Assembly (NCBI RefSeq): GCF_003112575.1
Contig: NZ_BEWC01000008.1
Coordinates: 620,001-684,000, forward strand
DNA: 64,000 nucleotides
Reading direction: 5' to 3'
From: Streptomyces ardesiacus
GTDB lineage: Bacteria > Actinomycetota > Actinomycetes > Streptomycetales > Streptomycetaceae
The first letter of the stretch is position 1. Each line of letters opens with the position of its first letter. This document shows positions 31,216-39,340 of this stretch, one piece after another. Below the pieces are notes generated by a model. That model was not told the DNA's origin and did not search any database. It was given only the letters and a program-made list of their open reading frames with translations. Made by a program: the position numbers and the translations under genes.

Positions 31216-31249
31216 ATGTCCCAGTGGGACATGTGACCCACTGGGACAT
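31216..31249. promoter_or_regulatory. two tandem TetR-type operators
   Basis: O1 is ATGTCCCAGTGGGACAT (31216-31232), a 17-bp palindrome with one central unpaired base. O2 is ATGTGACCCACTGGGACAT (31231-31249), with core CCCACTGGG. They adjoin and cover the promoter of the tetR-SDR-ADH operon. Confidence 0.75.
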
Positions 31250-31278
31250 CGCGGGGTGGTGAAGCGGCGTGCAAGTTC

Positions 31279-32148
31279 TCAGCCCGCGTGCCGCAGTGCC
31301 GTGCGCGCCGCCGTGACGGCCTGCTCGGCGTATCCGCGCCCGAAGAGCACGGCGTGCACCAGCAGCGGGAAGAGCTGGTGCAGGCCGACCCGGCCTTCCC
31401 AGCCCCCGGCGAGCGGAGCCGCCTCCCGGTAGCCCGCCAGGACCCGGTCCAGGTGCGGACAGCCGAACAGGCGCAGCATCGCCAGGTCGGTCTCCCGGTG
31501 CCCGCCGTGCGCGGCCGGGTCGATCAGGCGGACGTGCCCGTCGGCGCCCCACAGGACGTTGCCGTTCCACAGGTCGCCGTGCAGCCGGGCGGGCGGCTCC
31601 GCGGGCCCGGCCAGCTCGGGCAGGCGCTCGCAGACCCGCTCGACGTCGGCCGCCTCGCCGGTCCGGACGGTGCCGGCGTCGACGGCACGGCGCAGGTACG
31701 GCAGGACGCGGTGCGCGGCGTACCAGCGGGGCCAGTCGTCCCCGGTGGCGTTGCGCATCGGGGCGAGCCCGATGTACGCCTCCTCGGGGCCGCCGGGCGG
31801 CGCGGACCCGAACGACGGCGCCCCGGCGGCGTGCAGCCCGGCCAGGTCCCGGCCGAACCGCAGCGCCGCCCCGGCGCTCGACGGCCCCTGCGCCACCCGG
31901 TCCGTAACCAGCCGGCGCCCGTCCACGCCGTGCACCGCGGGGATCCGCACCGTGCCCGCGTCCGCCAGCCAGCGCAGCCCCGCGGCCTCGGCCCGCGCCG
32001 CGCCGGGGGCGTCCGCGAGCTTGACCACCACCGTGCGCCCGTCGTCGAGGCCGACTTCGGTGAGCGCCCCGGACAGGGGGCGTTCGCCGGTGACCGTCCG
32101 GCCGGTGAACCGGGCCGCGACGGCCGAGGACGAACTGACGGAACCCAT
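31279..32148 (-). CDS. fructosamine kinase family protein
   Basis: A 289-residue kinase-fold protein: TVVVKLADAPGAARAEAAGL (ATP-binding Lys), RLHGDLWNGNVLWG (catalytic loop), VRLIDPAAHGGHRETDLAML (DPA and GHRE.DLAM signature of fructosamine/ketosamine 3-kinases). It may repair glycated amines. No Shine-Dalgarno is present, but TAGGCT is exactly 6 nt before the ATG, suggesting a leaderless mRNA. Confidence 0.9.
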   Translation of the reverse strand: MGSVSSSSAVAARFTGRTVTGERPLSGALTEVGLDDGRTVVVKLADAPGAARAEAAGLRWLADAGTVRIPAVHGVDGRRLVTDRVAQGPSSAGAALRFGRDLAGLHAAGAPSFGSAPPGGPEEAYIGLAPMRNATGDDWPRWYAAHRVLPYLRRAVDAGTVRTGEAADVERVCERLPELAGPAEPPARLHGDLWNGNVLWGADGHVRLIDPAAHGGHRETDLAMLRLFGCPHLDRVLAGYREAAPLAGGWEGRVGLHQLFPLLVHAVLFGRGYAEQAVTAARTALRHAG

Positions 32149-32154
32149 GCAACG

Positions 32155-32160
32155 AGCCTA
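32155..32160 (-). promoter_or_regulatory. -10 element TAGGCT of putative leaderless fructosamine kinase gene
   Basis: Minus strand: TAGGCT, then CGTTGC, then ATG. Spacing of 6 nt and no ribosome site. Confidence 0.5.
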
Positions 32161-32286
32161 GGTCCACACCAGGTCCGGGGCAGGCCCGCGCCGGAGCGCG
32201 GCCGTGGGGGCCGGCTGCCCGCCGACCCGGTGAAAAGCACCGGATACGCCTATCGGGCACCCCGGACGCGGGGGAGCAATGGGAGT

Positions 32287-32610
32287 ATGACCAGTTCTGC
32301 ATTCCATCGCACCATCACCCTGCCCGCTCCCGTGTGCCGGCAGGCCGCACAGCACCTCGAGCAGGCGGTGCACAAGGCCATCGACGGTGCCGCCACGCCG
32401 TGGCGCGCGTTCCGCGGGGCCGACGGCGACGAGTTCGCCTTCTCCGTCCCGGTCGTCGAGCAGGCCGCGGGCTGCCTGCTGGTGCTGGCCGCCGAGAGCG
32501 CCCAGAGCCTGCGGCCCTCCGCGCTGCGCGCCCTGATCAGCGTCGCGCTGCACCTGCGGGACGCGGCCGAGGCGGTCCGCCGCCCGGCGGCGCCCACTCC
32601 GGCCTGGTGA
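32287..32610 (+). CDS. small conserved protein of unknown function
   Basis: A 107-residue protein beginning MTSSAFHRTITLPAPVCRQA. It has two helix-rich parts (AAQHLEQAVHKAIDGAATPW, PSALRALISVALHLRDAAEA) around a short strand (DEFAFSVPVVEQAAGCLLVL). No signal peptide or membrane helix is evident. GGGGGAG lies about 11 nt upstream of the ATG. I do not recognise the family; codon bias supports it as a real gene. Confidence 0.65.
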   Translation: MTSSAFHRTITLPAPVCRQAAQHLEQAVHKAIDGAATPWRAFRGADGDEFAFSVPVVEQAAGCLLVLAAESAQSLRPSALRALISVALHLRDAAEAVRRPAAPTPAW

Positions 32611-32671
32611 GCCGGGAAACCCGCGGGAAAAGACCGTGCCGGGGGTCTGGGCCTGTGCTTGGCTCGATGGC

Positions 32672-33439
32672 ATGGAGTACACCCGATTCCTCGACTGCCT
32701 CGCGGCCGACCACGACCGGCTGCGAGCCGCCGTCGGCGCCGACGCCGACGCGCCGGTGCCGACCTGCCCCGGCTGGACCGTCGCCGACCTGACCCGCCAC
32801 GTCGGGGAGGTCTACCTGCACAAGACCGCCGCCATGCGCGACGGCGTGGAGCCCCGCCCCTGGCCGCCCGAGGAGTTCGCCCGCGAGGCGCCGACGGCAC
32901 TGCTCGACCGGGGCTACACCGCGCTGCGCGCCGAGTTCGCCACCCGCGCCCCCGGGGACCCGGCCGCCACCTGGTACGGCCCCGACCAGAGCGTCGGCTT
33001 CTGGATCCGGCGGATGGCGCAGGAGACCGTCGTCCACCGCATCGACGCCGAACTCGCCACCGGCCGGCCCGTCACCGCCGTACCGGACGACCTCGCCGTG
33101 GACGGGATCGACGAACTGCTCAAGGTGTTCGCCGCGTACGCCGTGGCCGAGTGGGGCGACTACTTCACCGGGATCCTGGACGGCTCGCCGGGCCGTACGT
33201 TCCTGGTGCGGGCGGGCGACGACGCGGCGTGGCGGGTGCGGACCGGTCCGGGGGAGTTCACCGTCACGGACGGCGCGGGCGACGGCACCGCCGACGTGCG
33301 GCTGAGCGGCTCCCCGGAGAGCGTCCTGAGGTCGCTGTGGAACCGGGCGGGCGACGGCGGGGGCGGCGCCGTACGGGTCGAGGGCGCGCCCGAGGCCGTG
33401 GCGGAACTGAGGCGCTGCCTCGTGGTCGCGACCCAGTGA
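32672..33439 (+). CDS. maleylpyruvate isomerase-like, mycothiol-dependent enzyme family (DinB fold)
   Basis: A 255-residue protein. The N-terminal four-helix DinB-like domain has CPGWTVADLTRHVGEVYLHK (first metal His) and FWIRRMAQETVVHRIDAELA (second His cluster). The C-terminal domain (about 180-255) is the SCP2-like MDMPI part ending VEGAPEAVAELRRCL. The family uses mycothiol or acts as metal-binding transferases. ATG at 32672 has no ribosome site and may be leaderless. Confidence 0.88.
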   Translation: MEYTRFLDCLAADHDRLRAAVGADADAPVPTCPGWTVADLTRHVGEVYLHKTAAMRDGVEPRPWPPEEFAREAPTALLDRGYTALRAEFATRAPGDPAATWYGPDQSVGFWIRRMAQETVVHRIDAELATGRPVTAVPDDLAVDGIDELLKVFAAYAVAEWGDYFTGILDGSPGRTFLVRAGDDAAWRVRTGPGEFTVTDGAGDGTADVRLSGSPESVLRSLWNRAGDGGGGAVRVEGAPEAVAELRRCLVVATQ

Positions 33440-33440
33440 C

Positions 33441-33500
33441 CGGCACTGACCGGCACTGACCGGCAGGGACTGGCAGGGACCGGCAGGGACTGGCACGGAC
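33441..33500. repeat. six tandem 10-bp repeats (CGGCASKGAC)
   Basis: Units CGGCACTGAC, CGGCACTGAC, CGGCAGGGAC, TGGCAGGGAC, CGGCAGGGAC and TGGCACGGAC follow each other without gaps, immediately after the stop of the preceding gene and before the convergent permease gene. Confidence 0.85.
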
Positions 33501-33537
33501 CGGAGCGGAGCGACCGGCGGACACCGGGCCGCCGCCG

Positions 33538-34854
33538 TCAGGCGCCGACGAGACCCAGGGCCACCCACAGGGCCGCCGTCGAGGCGGTGACCGTGGCGGG
33601 CACGGTGAGCAGTCCCAGCCGGGTGAACAGGCCCAGCTCCACCTCGACGCCCTGCCGGTGCAGCAGGCGCCGCCACAGCAGGGTCGCCAGCGAACCGACG
33701 TAGGTCAGGTTGGGGCCCAGGTTCACGCCGATCAGCACGGCGAGGACCTGGGCGGGACCGGCGGGCGCGGCCAGCGGGAGCAGGGCCAGCACGGCCGGCA
33801 GGTTGTTGACGAGGTTGGCCAGCAGCGCGGCGACCGCCGCCACGCCGAGCAGCGCGGGCAGTGAGTCCCCGTCCGGCAGCAGCCGCCCCAGTCCCGAGGC
33901 GGCGCCGCCCGTCATCACCGCGCCCACCACGATGCCGAGGGCCAGGACGAACACGCAGAACAGCGGCGCGGCGGCACCCGCCATCTCCCGGGGCGTGACA
34001 TGGCGCCGGGCCAGCGCACGTCCCCCGAGCACCAGCACACCGCCGAGCGCCGCCCAGGCGGGTGCCACCCCGGCGGGCGAGGCCAGCGCGAACCCGGCCA
34101 GCGTGAGGGCCACGACGACCACGGTGAAACGGGGCACCGTCGGCGCGGGCGGCGCGGTCGGCCCGGCACCCCCCGCGTCCGGCGTCTTCGTGGGCGCGGG
34201 GCCGACCCGCGCGGGAGAGGCGGGCACGGGCTCGGCCAGATCCGCGCGGAAGAAGCGGCGGAACACGGCGTACTCCACGGCGATCGCGGCCAGCCAGGGC
34301 AGCGCCATCAGCGCCGCGAACCGCGTGAAGCTCAGCCCGCTGGCCGTGAACGCCAGCAGATTGGTCAGGTTGGACACCGGCAGCAGCAGCGAGGCGGAGT
34401 TCGCCAGGTGCGCCGTCGCGTACACGTGCGGGCGGGCCCGGGCGCCGGCCCGGGACGCGGTGGCCAGGACCACGGGGGTGAGCAGGACGGCGGTGGCGTC
34501 CAGGCTGAGCACGGCCGTGACCGCGCAGGCCATGGCGAACACCCCGGCCAGCAGGCGCCGCGGACTGCCCCCGCACCGGCGGGCCACGGCCGCGCCGACC
34601 GCCTCGAACAGGCCCTCCTTCGCGCACAGGTACGCCAGCATCAGCACCAGCGCGAGGAAGACGACGACCGGCAGCAGCGTCCGGGTCTGCTCCCACGCCT
34701 CGCGCGGGGTGACCGTGCCGAGCGCCACCACCAGGACGGCGGCGGGCACGGCGGCCACCGCCTCCGGAAGGCCCCGGGGACGCAGCACGGCGAAGGCGAG
34801 GACGCCCAGCAGCAGGGCGACGGGGACGGCCTCGGAGAGGACGGCGGTACTCAG
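33538..34854 (-). CDS. ArsB/NhaD/SLC13-type permease, possible CTG start
   Basis: A membrane protein of about 438 residues with 11-12 helices: EAVPVALLLGVLAFAVLRPR, PVVVFLALVLMLAYLCAKEG, SLDATAVLLTPVVLATASRA, SNLTNLLAFTASGLSF, LANLVNNLPAVLALLPLAAP and IGVNLGPNLTYVGSLATLLW. The last two are the ion-transporter signatures (NNLP, GxNLGPNxTxxGS) of arsenite/citrate permeases. No ATG, GTG or TTG fits the homologous N-terminus; CTG at 34854 sits 5 nt after GGAGGAG, so a CTG start is proposed. No arsenic genes adjoin it. Confidence 0.88.
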   Translation of the reverse strand: MSTAVLSEAVPVALLLGVLAFAVLRPRGLPEAVAAVPAAVLVVALGTVTPREAWEQTRTLLPVVVFLALVLMLAYLCAKEGLFEAVGAAVARRCGGSPRRLLAGVFAMACAVTAVLSLDATAVLLTPVVLATASRAGARARPHVYATAHLANSASLLLPVSNLTNLLAFTASGLSFTRFAALMALPWLAAIAVEYAVFRRFFRADLAEPVPASPARVGPAPTKTPDAGGAGPTAPPAPTVPRFTVVVVALTLAGFALASPAGVAPAWAALGGVLVLGGRALARRHVTPREMAGAAAPLFCVFVLALGIVVGAVMTGGAASGLGRLLPDGDSLPALLGVAAVAALLANLVNNLPAVLALLPLAAPAGPAQVLAVLIGVNLGPNLTYVGSLATLLWRRLLHRQGVEVELGLFTRLGLLTVPATVTASTAALWVALGLVGA

Positions 34855-35069
34855 GGCTTCTCCTCCACACCGGTGAAGCGGGCGGGAGCCCGGTGATCGG
34901 CGAACGGGATACAGGGTCGCACCCGCAGGCGGGGCCGAGGTCCGCGGGACGCGGTGTGGCCGAGGCCACGCCGCGGGCGAGAGCCGTGCCATGTCCCGCG
35001 GGGCGCGCCGCGGGCTACCGTTTCCACGGACCCGTGTTCCCCACGACGAGCAGTTCGGACGGCCCGGCA

Positions 35070-35597
35070 GTGCACACAGACCTCTCCCCCGTCATCGCGG
35101 CGACCGCGCAGTGGCTCCTTCGCGCCTACCCGGCCTCCGGCGGCGCGCTGGCCGACGCCCTGTGCGAGGCGCAGGCCCGGCAGGCCGTGACGGTCGCGGC
35201 CCGGTTGCGCTACCCCACACCCATGGACGTCGCCCTGCTGGACGTGGCCGGGCCCGGCGGTTCCGCCCGGCTCGACTGGATCACCGGCGCCGACGGCGTG
35301 CCGCACGCCGACCCGGACGCGGACGCCTGGCGGACCTGGGTGGACGAGGTCGTCGCCAGTTGGGCGGCCTGTCTGCTGACCGACCCGGCGCTCGCCGGGC
35401 CGGCCGTCGCCGCGCTGGCCGTTGGCGGTCCCTCGGCCGGTGCGCCGGTGGAGTTCCGCCGCCTGCTCGCCCCGGACGCGGCCGACCGCCGGGCGGCGGC
35501 GCTGCTGCGCCACCCGGACCTCGTCGCCCCCGTCGCGGCCCTGCACCACGCCCACCTCGTGGCCCGGCTGGATCCGGGCCAGGCCCTCGTCGCCTGA
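35070..35597 (+). CDS. hypothetical protein
   Basis: A 175-residue, Ala-rich protein beginning VHTDLSPVIAATAQWLLRAY. It has WITGADGVPHADPDADAWRT and LLAPDAADRRAAALLRHPDL. No domain, signal peptide or membrane helix is recognised. Third-position GC is high in this frame and the reverse frames have no homology, supporting a real gene. GTG at 35070 lacks a clear ribosome site. It is followed by an 18-bp minisatellite. Confidence 0.55.
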   Translation: MHTDLSPVIAATAQWLLRAYPASGGALADALCEAQARQAVTVAARLRYPTPMDVALLDVAGPGGSARLDWITGADGVPHADPDADAWRTWVDEVVASWAACLLTDPALAGPAVAALAVGGPSAGAPVEFRRLLAPDAADRRAAALLRHPDLVAPVAALHHAHLVARLDPGQALVA

Positions 35598-35621
35598 CCC
35601 CGCCCCTCGTCGCCCGGCCGT

Positions 35622-35765
35622 ACCCAACCGTCCGCCCGCACCCAACCGTCCGCTCGCACCCAACCGTCCGTCCGCACCCAACCGTCCGTCCGCACCCAAC
35701 CGTCCGTCCGCACCCAACCGTCCGTCCGCACCCAACCGTCCGTCCGCACCCAACCGTCCGTCCGA
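35622..35765. repeat. minisatellite: eight 18-bp tandem repeats
   Basis: Unit ACCCAACCGTCCGTCCGC, eight copies without gaps; the last six are identical except for the final base, and the first two differ at one or two positions. It lies between two convergent genes. The 18-bp period keeps all frames open, which creates spurious repeat ORFs. No spacers, so not CRISPR. Confidence 0.95.
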
Positions 35766-35803
35766 CCCCGCCGGGAATGTCCCTCCGGACACCCCGAGGG
35801 GCC

Positions 35804-37120
35804 TCAGGCAGCCGTCTCCAGGTTCGCCACGGGGGAGACCCGCGGCGCCGGCGCCAGGCGTCCGCGCAGGAGGTGGCCCGCACCGATGGCGGCGGCGATG
35901 ACCAGCCCGCCCACGATCAGGGCGCCGCGGGCGCCGGCCAGCTCCATCAGGAGGCCCAGCGCCGGGGGGCCGCCCAGGCTCCACACCGTGCCGATGCTGC
36001 CCCACACGCCGAGCACCCGGCCCCGCATGCGGGCGGGCGGGTCGGTCTGCAGCACCGCCGTGCCCGCGGTGTCGGAGACGGACTCCACCACGGCCATCGG
36101 CAGCACCATCACCAGCAGGACGGCCAGCGACGGCGACATGCCCGCCACCACCTGCAGCAGACCGCCCGCCGCCGCCAGCGCGCCCACCACGCGTACGGAG
36201 GGACGGCGCAGCCGGGCGCCGAGCACGGCGCCCACGATGCCGCCGGCCGCCAGCACCGTGGAGACGGTGCCGAACGATCCCGCCCCGCCCGCCAGTGGCC
36301 CGGTGACCAGCACGGCCAGCGTCAACTGGTAGTTGCGGCCGAAGACGGCGCTCACGCCCGTGACCCCGGCCAGCGCCAGCAGCCGGGGACGGCGGGCGAA
36401 GAAGGCCAGCCCCTCGCGCACGCTCATGGTCTCCCGCGTGACGCCGTCCTCGGCCGCCGCCCTGTGCCCGATCGCACCGCGCGCAGGCCGCAGGAAGGGG
36501 ATCACCGAGGCCACGAACAGGAACGACACCCCGTTGGCGGCGTACGCGGCGGCCGTGCCGAGGAAGCCGACCGTCACACCGGCGAGGGCGGCGCCCGTGA
36601 GCCGGCCCGCCTGGTGGACCAGCGCGCCCACCCCGATCGCGGAGGGCACGTCCTCGCGCGGGACGAGGTCGTTGCCCAGCAGGGAACACGCCGGGCCGTC
36701 CACGGTGGCGATGACGCCGGTGACGGCGGCCAGCACCATCAGCGAGGTCACGTCGAGCCGGTCCAGTGCCACCATGAGCGCGGTCACGAAGGCGACCGTG
36801 CCGAGCAGTGCCTGGCTGACCGCGGCCGTCGTCCTGCGCGGCCAGCGGTCGACGGCCGCGCCGCCGAACACGCTGATCAGCAGGGCGGGCGCGGCCTGCA
36901 CCGACATGGACAGACCCGTCGCCGCGGCGGAGCCGGTGATCTGCAGCACCAGCAGGTTCTGCACGGTGAGCTGCATCCAGGTACCGGCGTTGGACACGAA
37001 GTTCGCGACCGACCACCAGCGCATGCTGCGGTACCGCAGGGAGCGCCACGGCGAGGTGGACGCGGGCCGGGGCGGCGCGGGGGCGGGAGGCGGCGGGGCG
37101 GAGACGGAGGAAGAAGACAC
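35804..37120 (-). CDS. MFS exporter (enterobactin/macrolide-exporter-like)
   Basis: A membrane protein of about 438 residues with 12 helices: SLRYRSMRWWSVANFVSNAG, TWMQLTVQNLLVLQITGSAA, FGGAAVDRWPRRTTAAVSQA (motif A, GxxxDRxxRR), SVREGLAFFARRPRLLALAG and TDPPARMRGRVLGVWGSIGT. The pattern is that of the MFS_3/EntS group, exporters of siderophores, drugs or metals. GTG at 37120 is chosen because the upstream 62 codons of open frame are Pro/Arg-rich and unlike the family; the start remains uncertain. Confidence 0.88.
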   Translation of the reverse strand: MSSSSVSAPPPPAPAPPRPASTSPWRSLRYRSMRWWSVANFVSNAGTWMQLTVQNLLVLQITGSAAATGLSMSVQAAPALLISVFGGAAVDRWPRRTTAAVSQALLGTVAFVTALMVALDRLDVTSLMVLAAVTGVIATVDGPACSLLGNDLVPREDVPSAIGVGALVHQAGRLTGAALAGVTVGFLGTAAAYAANGVSFLFVASVIPFLRPARGAIGHRAAAEDGVTRETMSVREGLAFFARRPRLLALAGVTGVSAVFGRNYQLTLAVLVTGPLAGGAGSFGTVSTVLAAGGIVGAVLGARLRRPSVRVVGALAAAGGLLQVVAGMSPSLAVLLVMVLPMAVVESVSDTAGTAVLQTDPPARMRGRVLGVWGSIGTVWSLGGPPALGLLMELAGARGALIVGGLVIAAAIGAGHLLRGRLAPAPRVSPVANLETAA

Positions 37121-37563
37121 AGGGCGCCACTCGAAGGCGGGTCGGGGGACCCGGAGGGGGACACGGACGGGAACGAGTACGCCGGCTGCGTTGCGCGGCC
37201 GTTCCACTGAGCCGGAGACGGCGCCGACCATCGTGGCAGAAGGGACCGGCGAGTCCTCGCCGGTCCGCGCCCCCGCCCGGTGCCGGGGCCGGCCAACAGC
37301 CTTCACCCGCGACGCACTTGGTGGGCCGAGTGGGCTTGATCACAGCATGTGGGCGCAGCACCGGGCGCCGTGCGGAGCACGACCGACGGCCGTGACCGCC
37401 GTCACGGCGAGCGGCCCGGCGGCGGGCAGCGGCGCATGTGGGCGTCCCGGCGGGGCACTCGGGGCACGTTTCGGGCGCGCCGGGCGCGTTCCACGGGCGC
37501 CCCGCGCTCCGTGCCCGCACCCGGCGTTCCGGCAGTGCCTCGACGAGGAGAAGGGTCGTCCTC
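37121..37563. promoter_or_regulatory. divergent intergenic region with two hairpins
   Basis: 443 bp between the MFS exporter and the epimerase-like gene. It contains an 11-bp inverted repeat at 37243-37266 (GGACCGGCGAG, TC, complement) and an 8-bp one at 37389-37408 (GCCGTGAC, CGCC, GTCACGGC), possible operators for the two promoters. Around 37305-37345 the sequence is less GC-rich, as expected for a promoter. No other gene was recognised. Confidence 0.5.
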
Positions 37564-38601
37564 ATGATGCCGACGGCGGTGTTCAGCCCGCGGGGGGAGT
37601 CCCGCGCGCCCTGGGACCGGGTCCTGGTGACCGGCGGCGCCGGATTCCTCGGCTCCCACCTGTGCACCCGGCTGCTCGACGCGGGCGCCGAGGTCGACTG
37701 CCTGGACAACCTCTCCACGGGGCGCGCCGAGAAGGTGGCCCACCTCGCGGGCCGCCCCGGCTTCCGCTTCCTCGAACGGGACGTCTGTGAACCCGGCTGC
37801 GCGGACGCCCTGCGGGGCCCCTACGACCTGGTCCTGCACCTGGCGGGCCCCGGGTCCCCGGACGCCCGCCCCCGGCGGCCCGTGGACGTCCTCGACACCG
37901 GCAGCCTGGGCACCCGCACCGCGCTGGCCGTCGCCGACCGGGACGGCGCCCGCTTCCTGCTCGCCTCCTCGCCGCCGGCCGGCTCCGCCGCCCCCGTGGG
38001 CGGGGTACCGGACGACGCCGACCCGGTCCGGCCGCACGGCGTCTGCGCCGAGGCCGTCCGGTTCGCCGAGGCCCTGGTCGCCGCCCACGCGGGCGCGCAC
38101 GGCTCGAACGCCGGGATCGTCCGGCTGTTCAGCGGCTACGGCCCCGGCATGCGGACGGACTGCGGGGGCACGCCGGGCGCCGCCCTCGGGCAGGCCCTGG
38201 CCGGGCGGCCGGTCACCGTCCCCGGGGACGGCAGCCGCACGCATCCCCTGTGCTACGTCGACGACATGGTCGACGGCGTTCTGCTGGTCGCGGCCGGACG
38301 TTCCGTGCGGCCCGTGGACATTGGCGGCGACGAGGAGCCCACGGCCGCGGAGATCGCCCGACGGGTGATCGAGCTGACCGGCTCCGACTCGCCGCTCACG
38401 TTCGTCGAGGACACCACGGACGAGGACACCCGGCCCCGGCCGGTCACCGGCTTCGCCCGCGAGATCTTCGGCTGGCTGCCGAGCGTGACCTGGCGGGAGG
38501 GCCTGGAACGCACCGTCGCCGCCCTCCGGGAACGGCCCGACCCGCTCCCGACGGCGACCGGGGAGCCGGTGCGGGAGCGGACGGGGGAGTGGTGGACGTG
38601 A
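37564..38601 (+). CDS. extended-SDR epimerase/dehydratase homologue lacking YxxxK
   Basis: A 345-residue protein with the nucleotide-sugar epimerase/UDP-xylose synthase fold: RVLVTGGAGFLGSHLCTRLL (GxxGxxG), VDCLDNLSTGRAEKV, FLERDVCEP, LVLHLAGPGSP, IVRLFSGYGPGMR, PGDGSRTHPLCYVDDMVDGV. The catalytic segment is altered: where relatives have STSEVYG it has SSPPAGS, and where they have YxxxKR it reads CAEAVRFAE (Cys161 and Val165). NAD binding looks intact, catalysis does not, so it may be a binding or regulatory protein. ATG at 37564, with GAGGAGAAGG upstream. Confidence 0.85.
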   Translation: MMPTAVFSPRGESRAPWDRVLVTGGAGFLGSHLCTRLLDAGAEVDCLDNLSTGRAEKVAHLAGRPGFRFLERDVCEPGCADALRGPYDLVLHLAGPGSPDARPRRPVDVLDTGSLGTRTALAVADRDGARFLLASSPPAGSAAPVGGVPDDADPVRPHGVCAEAVRFAEALVAAHAGAHGSNAGIVRLFSGYGPGMRTDCGGTPGAALGQALAGRPVTVPGDGSRTHPLCYVDDMVDGVLLVAAGRSVRPVDIGGDEEPTAAEIARRVIELTGSDSPLTFVEDTTDEDTRPRPVTGFAREIFGWLPSVTWREGLERTVAALRERPDPLPTATGEPVRERTGEWWT

Positions 38602-38613
38602 GAGGCGTGCCGT

Positions 38614-38679
38614 GGCCCCGCGCGTGCCAGGGGCCCGCCGCCACGGCGACGGGCCCCTGGCACGGGTGACGGCGGGGCC
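38614..38679. terminator. two-part hairpin between convergent genes
   Basis: Inner stem: CGTGCCAGGGGCCCG at 38623-38637 pairs perfectly with 38650-38664 (15 bp, 12-nt loop). Outer stem GGCCCCGC at 38614-38621 pairs with 38672-38679. It serves both the epimerase-like gene and the hemerythrin gene. Confidence 0.8.
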
Positions 38680-38681
38680 GC

Positions 38682-39245
38682 TCAGCCGGACTTGCCGCGC
38701 CCCGACAACGCGTCCCGCACCCGGTCGACCATGCCCGCGCCGGGCGCGAGCAGCTTGTTCATCGGGGGCTTGTCCGGGGTGGAGGGGTGCGGCCGGGTCG
38801 GCGCGGTCTTCTTCGCCTGGCGGACCTTCTCGCCCAGCTCGTCCAGGGCCTCGGCGGGACACGCCGCGCGCAGCCTCGGGAACAGGTTGCCCTCCTCGTC
38901 GGCGACGTGCTCACGGATCTCGCTCATCAGCTTGCCGATCAACCGGTCGAACTCGGCGTCGTCCGCCGCACGGCCCTCCAGGTCCTTCATGATCTGCTCG
39001 GCGCCGGCGTGGTCCTCGAGCTCCTTGTCCGCGAGGGCGCCACCGCCCTCCACGTGCTCCCGGACGGCCGGGTACAGGTACGCCTCCTCCGCCACCGAGT
39101 GCCGCACCAGCTCGATCGTGGCCTGATCGGCGTACAGCTTGCGGTCCTTGTGACCCGGCGGCAGTGCCTCGATCCTGCCGAAGAGCTCCTCGACCTCACG
39201 GTGATCGGTCGTCAGCTCGTCGATGACGTTTCCTCCGTGTCCCAT
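38682..39245 (-). CDS. hemerythrin-domain protein
   Basis: A 187-residue protein with the HHE four-helix fold: NVIDELTTDHREVEELFGRI (first His), IELVRHSVAEEAYLYPAVRE (H...E), DKELEDHAGAEQIMKDLEGR and KLMSEIREHVADEEGNLFPR (HxxDEE). These ligands can hold a diiron or haem-less oxygen/NO sensor site. The C-terminal 40 residues are basic and Pro-rich. GGAGG is 5 nt before the ATG. It is followed upstream by a DoxX gene on the same strand, suggesting a redox-stress pair. Confidence 0.92.
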   Translation of the reverse strand: MGHGGNVIDELTTDHREVEELFGRIEALPPGHKDRKLYADQATIELVRHSVAEEAYLYPAVREHVEGGGALADKELEDHAGAEQIMKDLEGRAADDAEFDRLIGKLMSEIREHVADEEGNLFPRLRAACPAEALDELGEKVRQAKKTAPTRPHPSTPDKPPMNKLLAPGAGMVDRVRDALSGRGKSG

Positions 39246-39340
39246 GTCCACCTCCAAAGGGTCGTGGCGGTCGCGGGACCGACCCGCCACGGGCATCGGG
39301 ACGACCGGGTCCCCCCGAGCGCGGTGGGCTAACTCCCGCG

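Noticed and set aside
31194..31217. Upstream ATG of the tetR gene at 31217
   Set aside because: It overlaps the operator, has no better ribosome site, and the added residues are not family-like.
35210..35749. Repeat-protein ORF on the minus strand over the minisatellite (VRTDGW units)
   Set aside because: The 18-bp period keeps every frame open; the rest of the frame overlaps a better gene and has no homology.
35622..35765. CRISPR array
   Set aside because: Units are contiguous 18-bp repeats without spacers, and no cas gene is present.
37121..37306. 62-residue N-terminal extension of the MFS exporter
   Set aside because: Pro/Arg-rich, unlike the family, and the inverted repeat at 37243-37266 lies inside it; I preferred GTG 37120.
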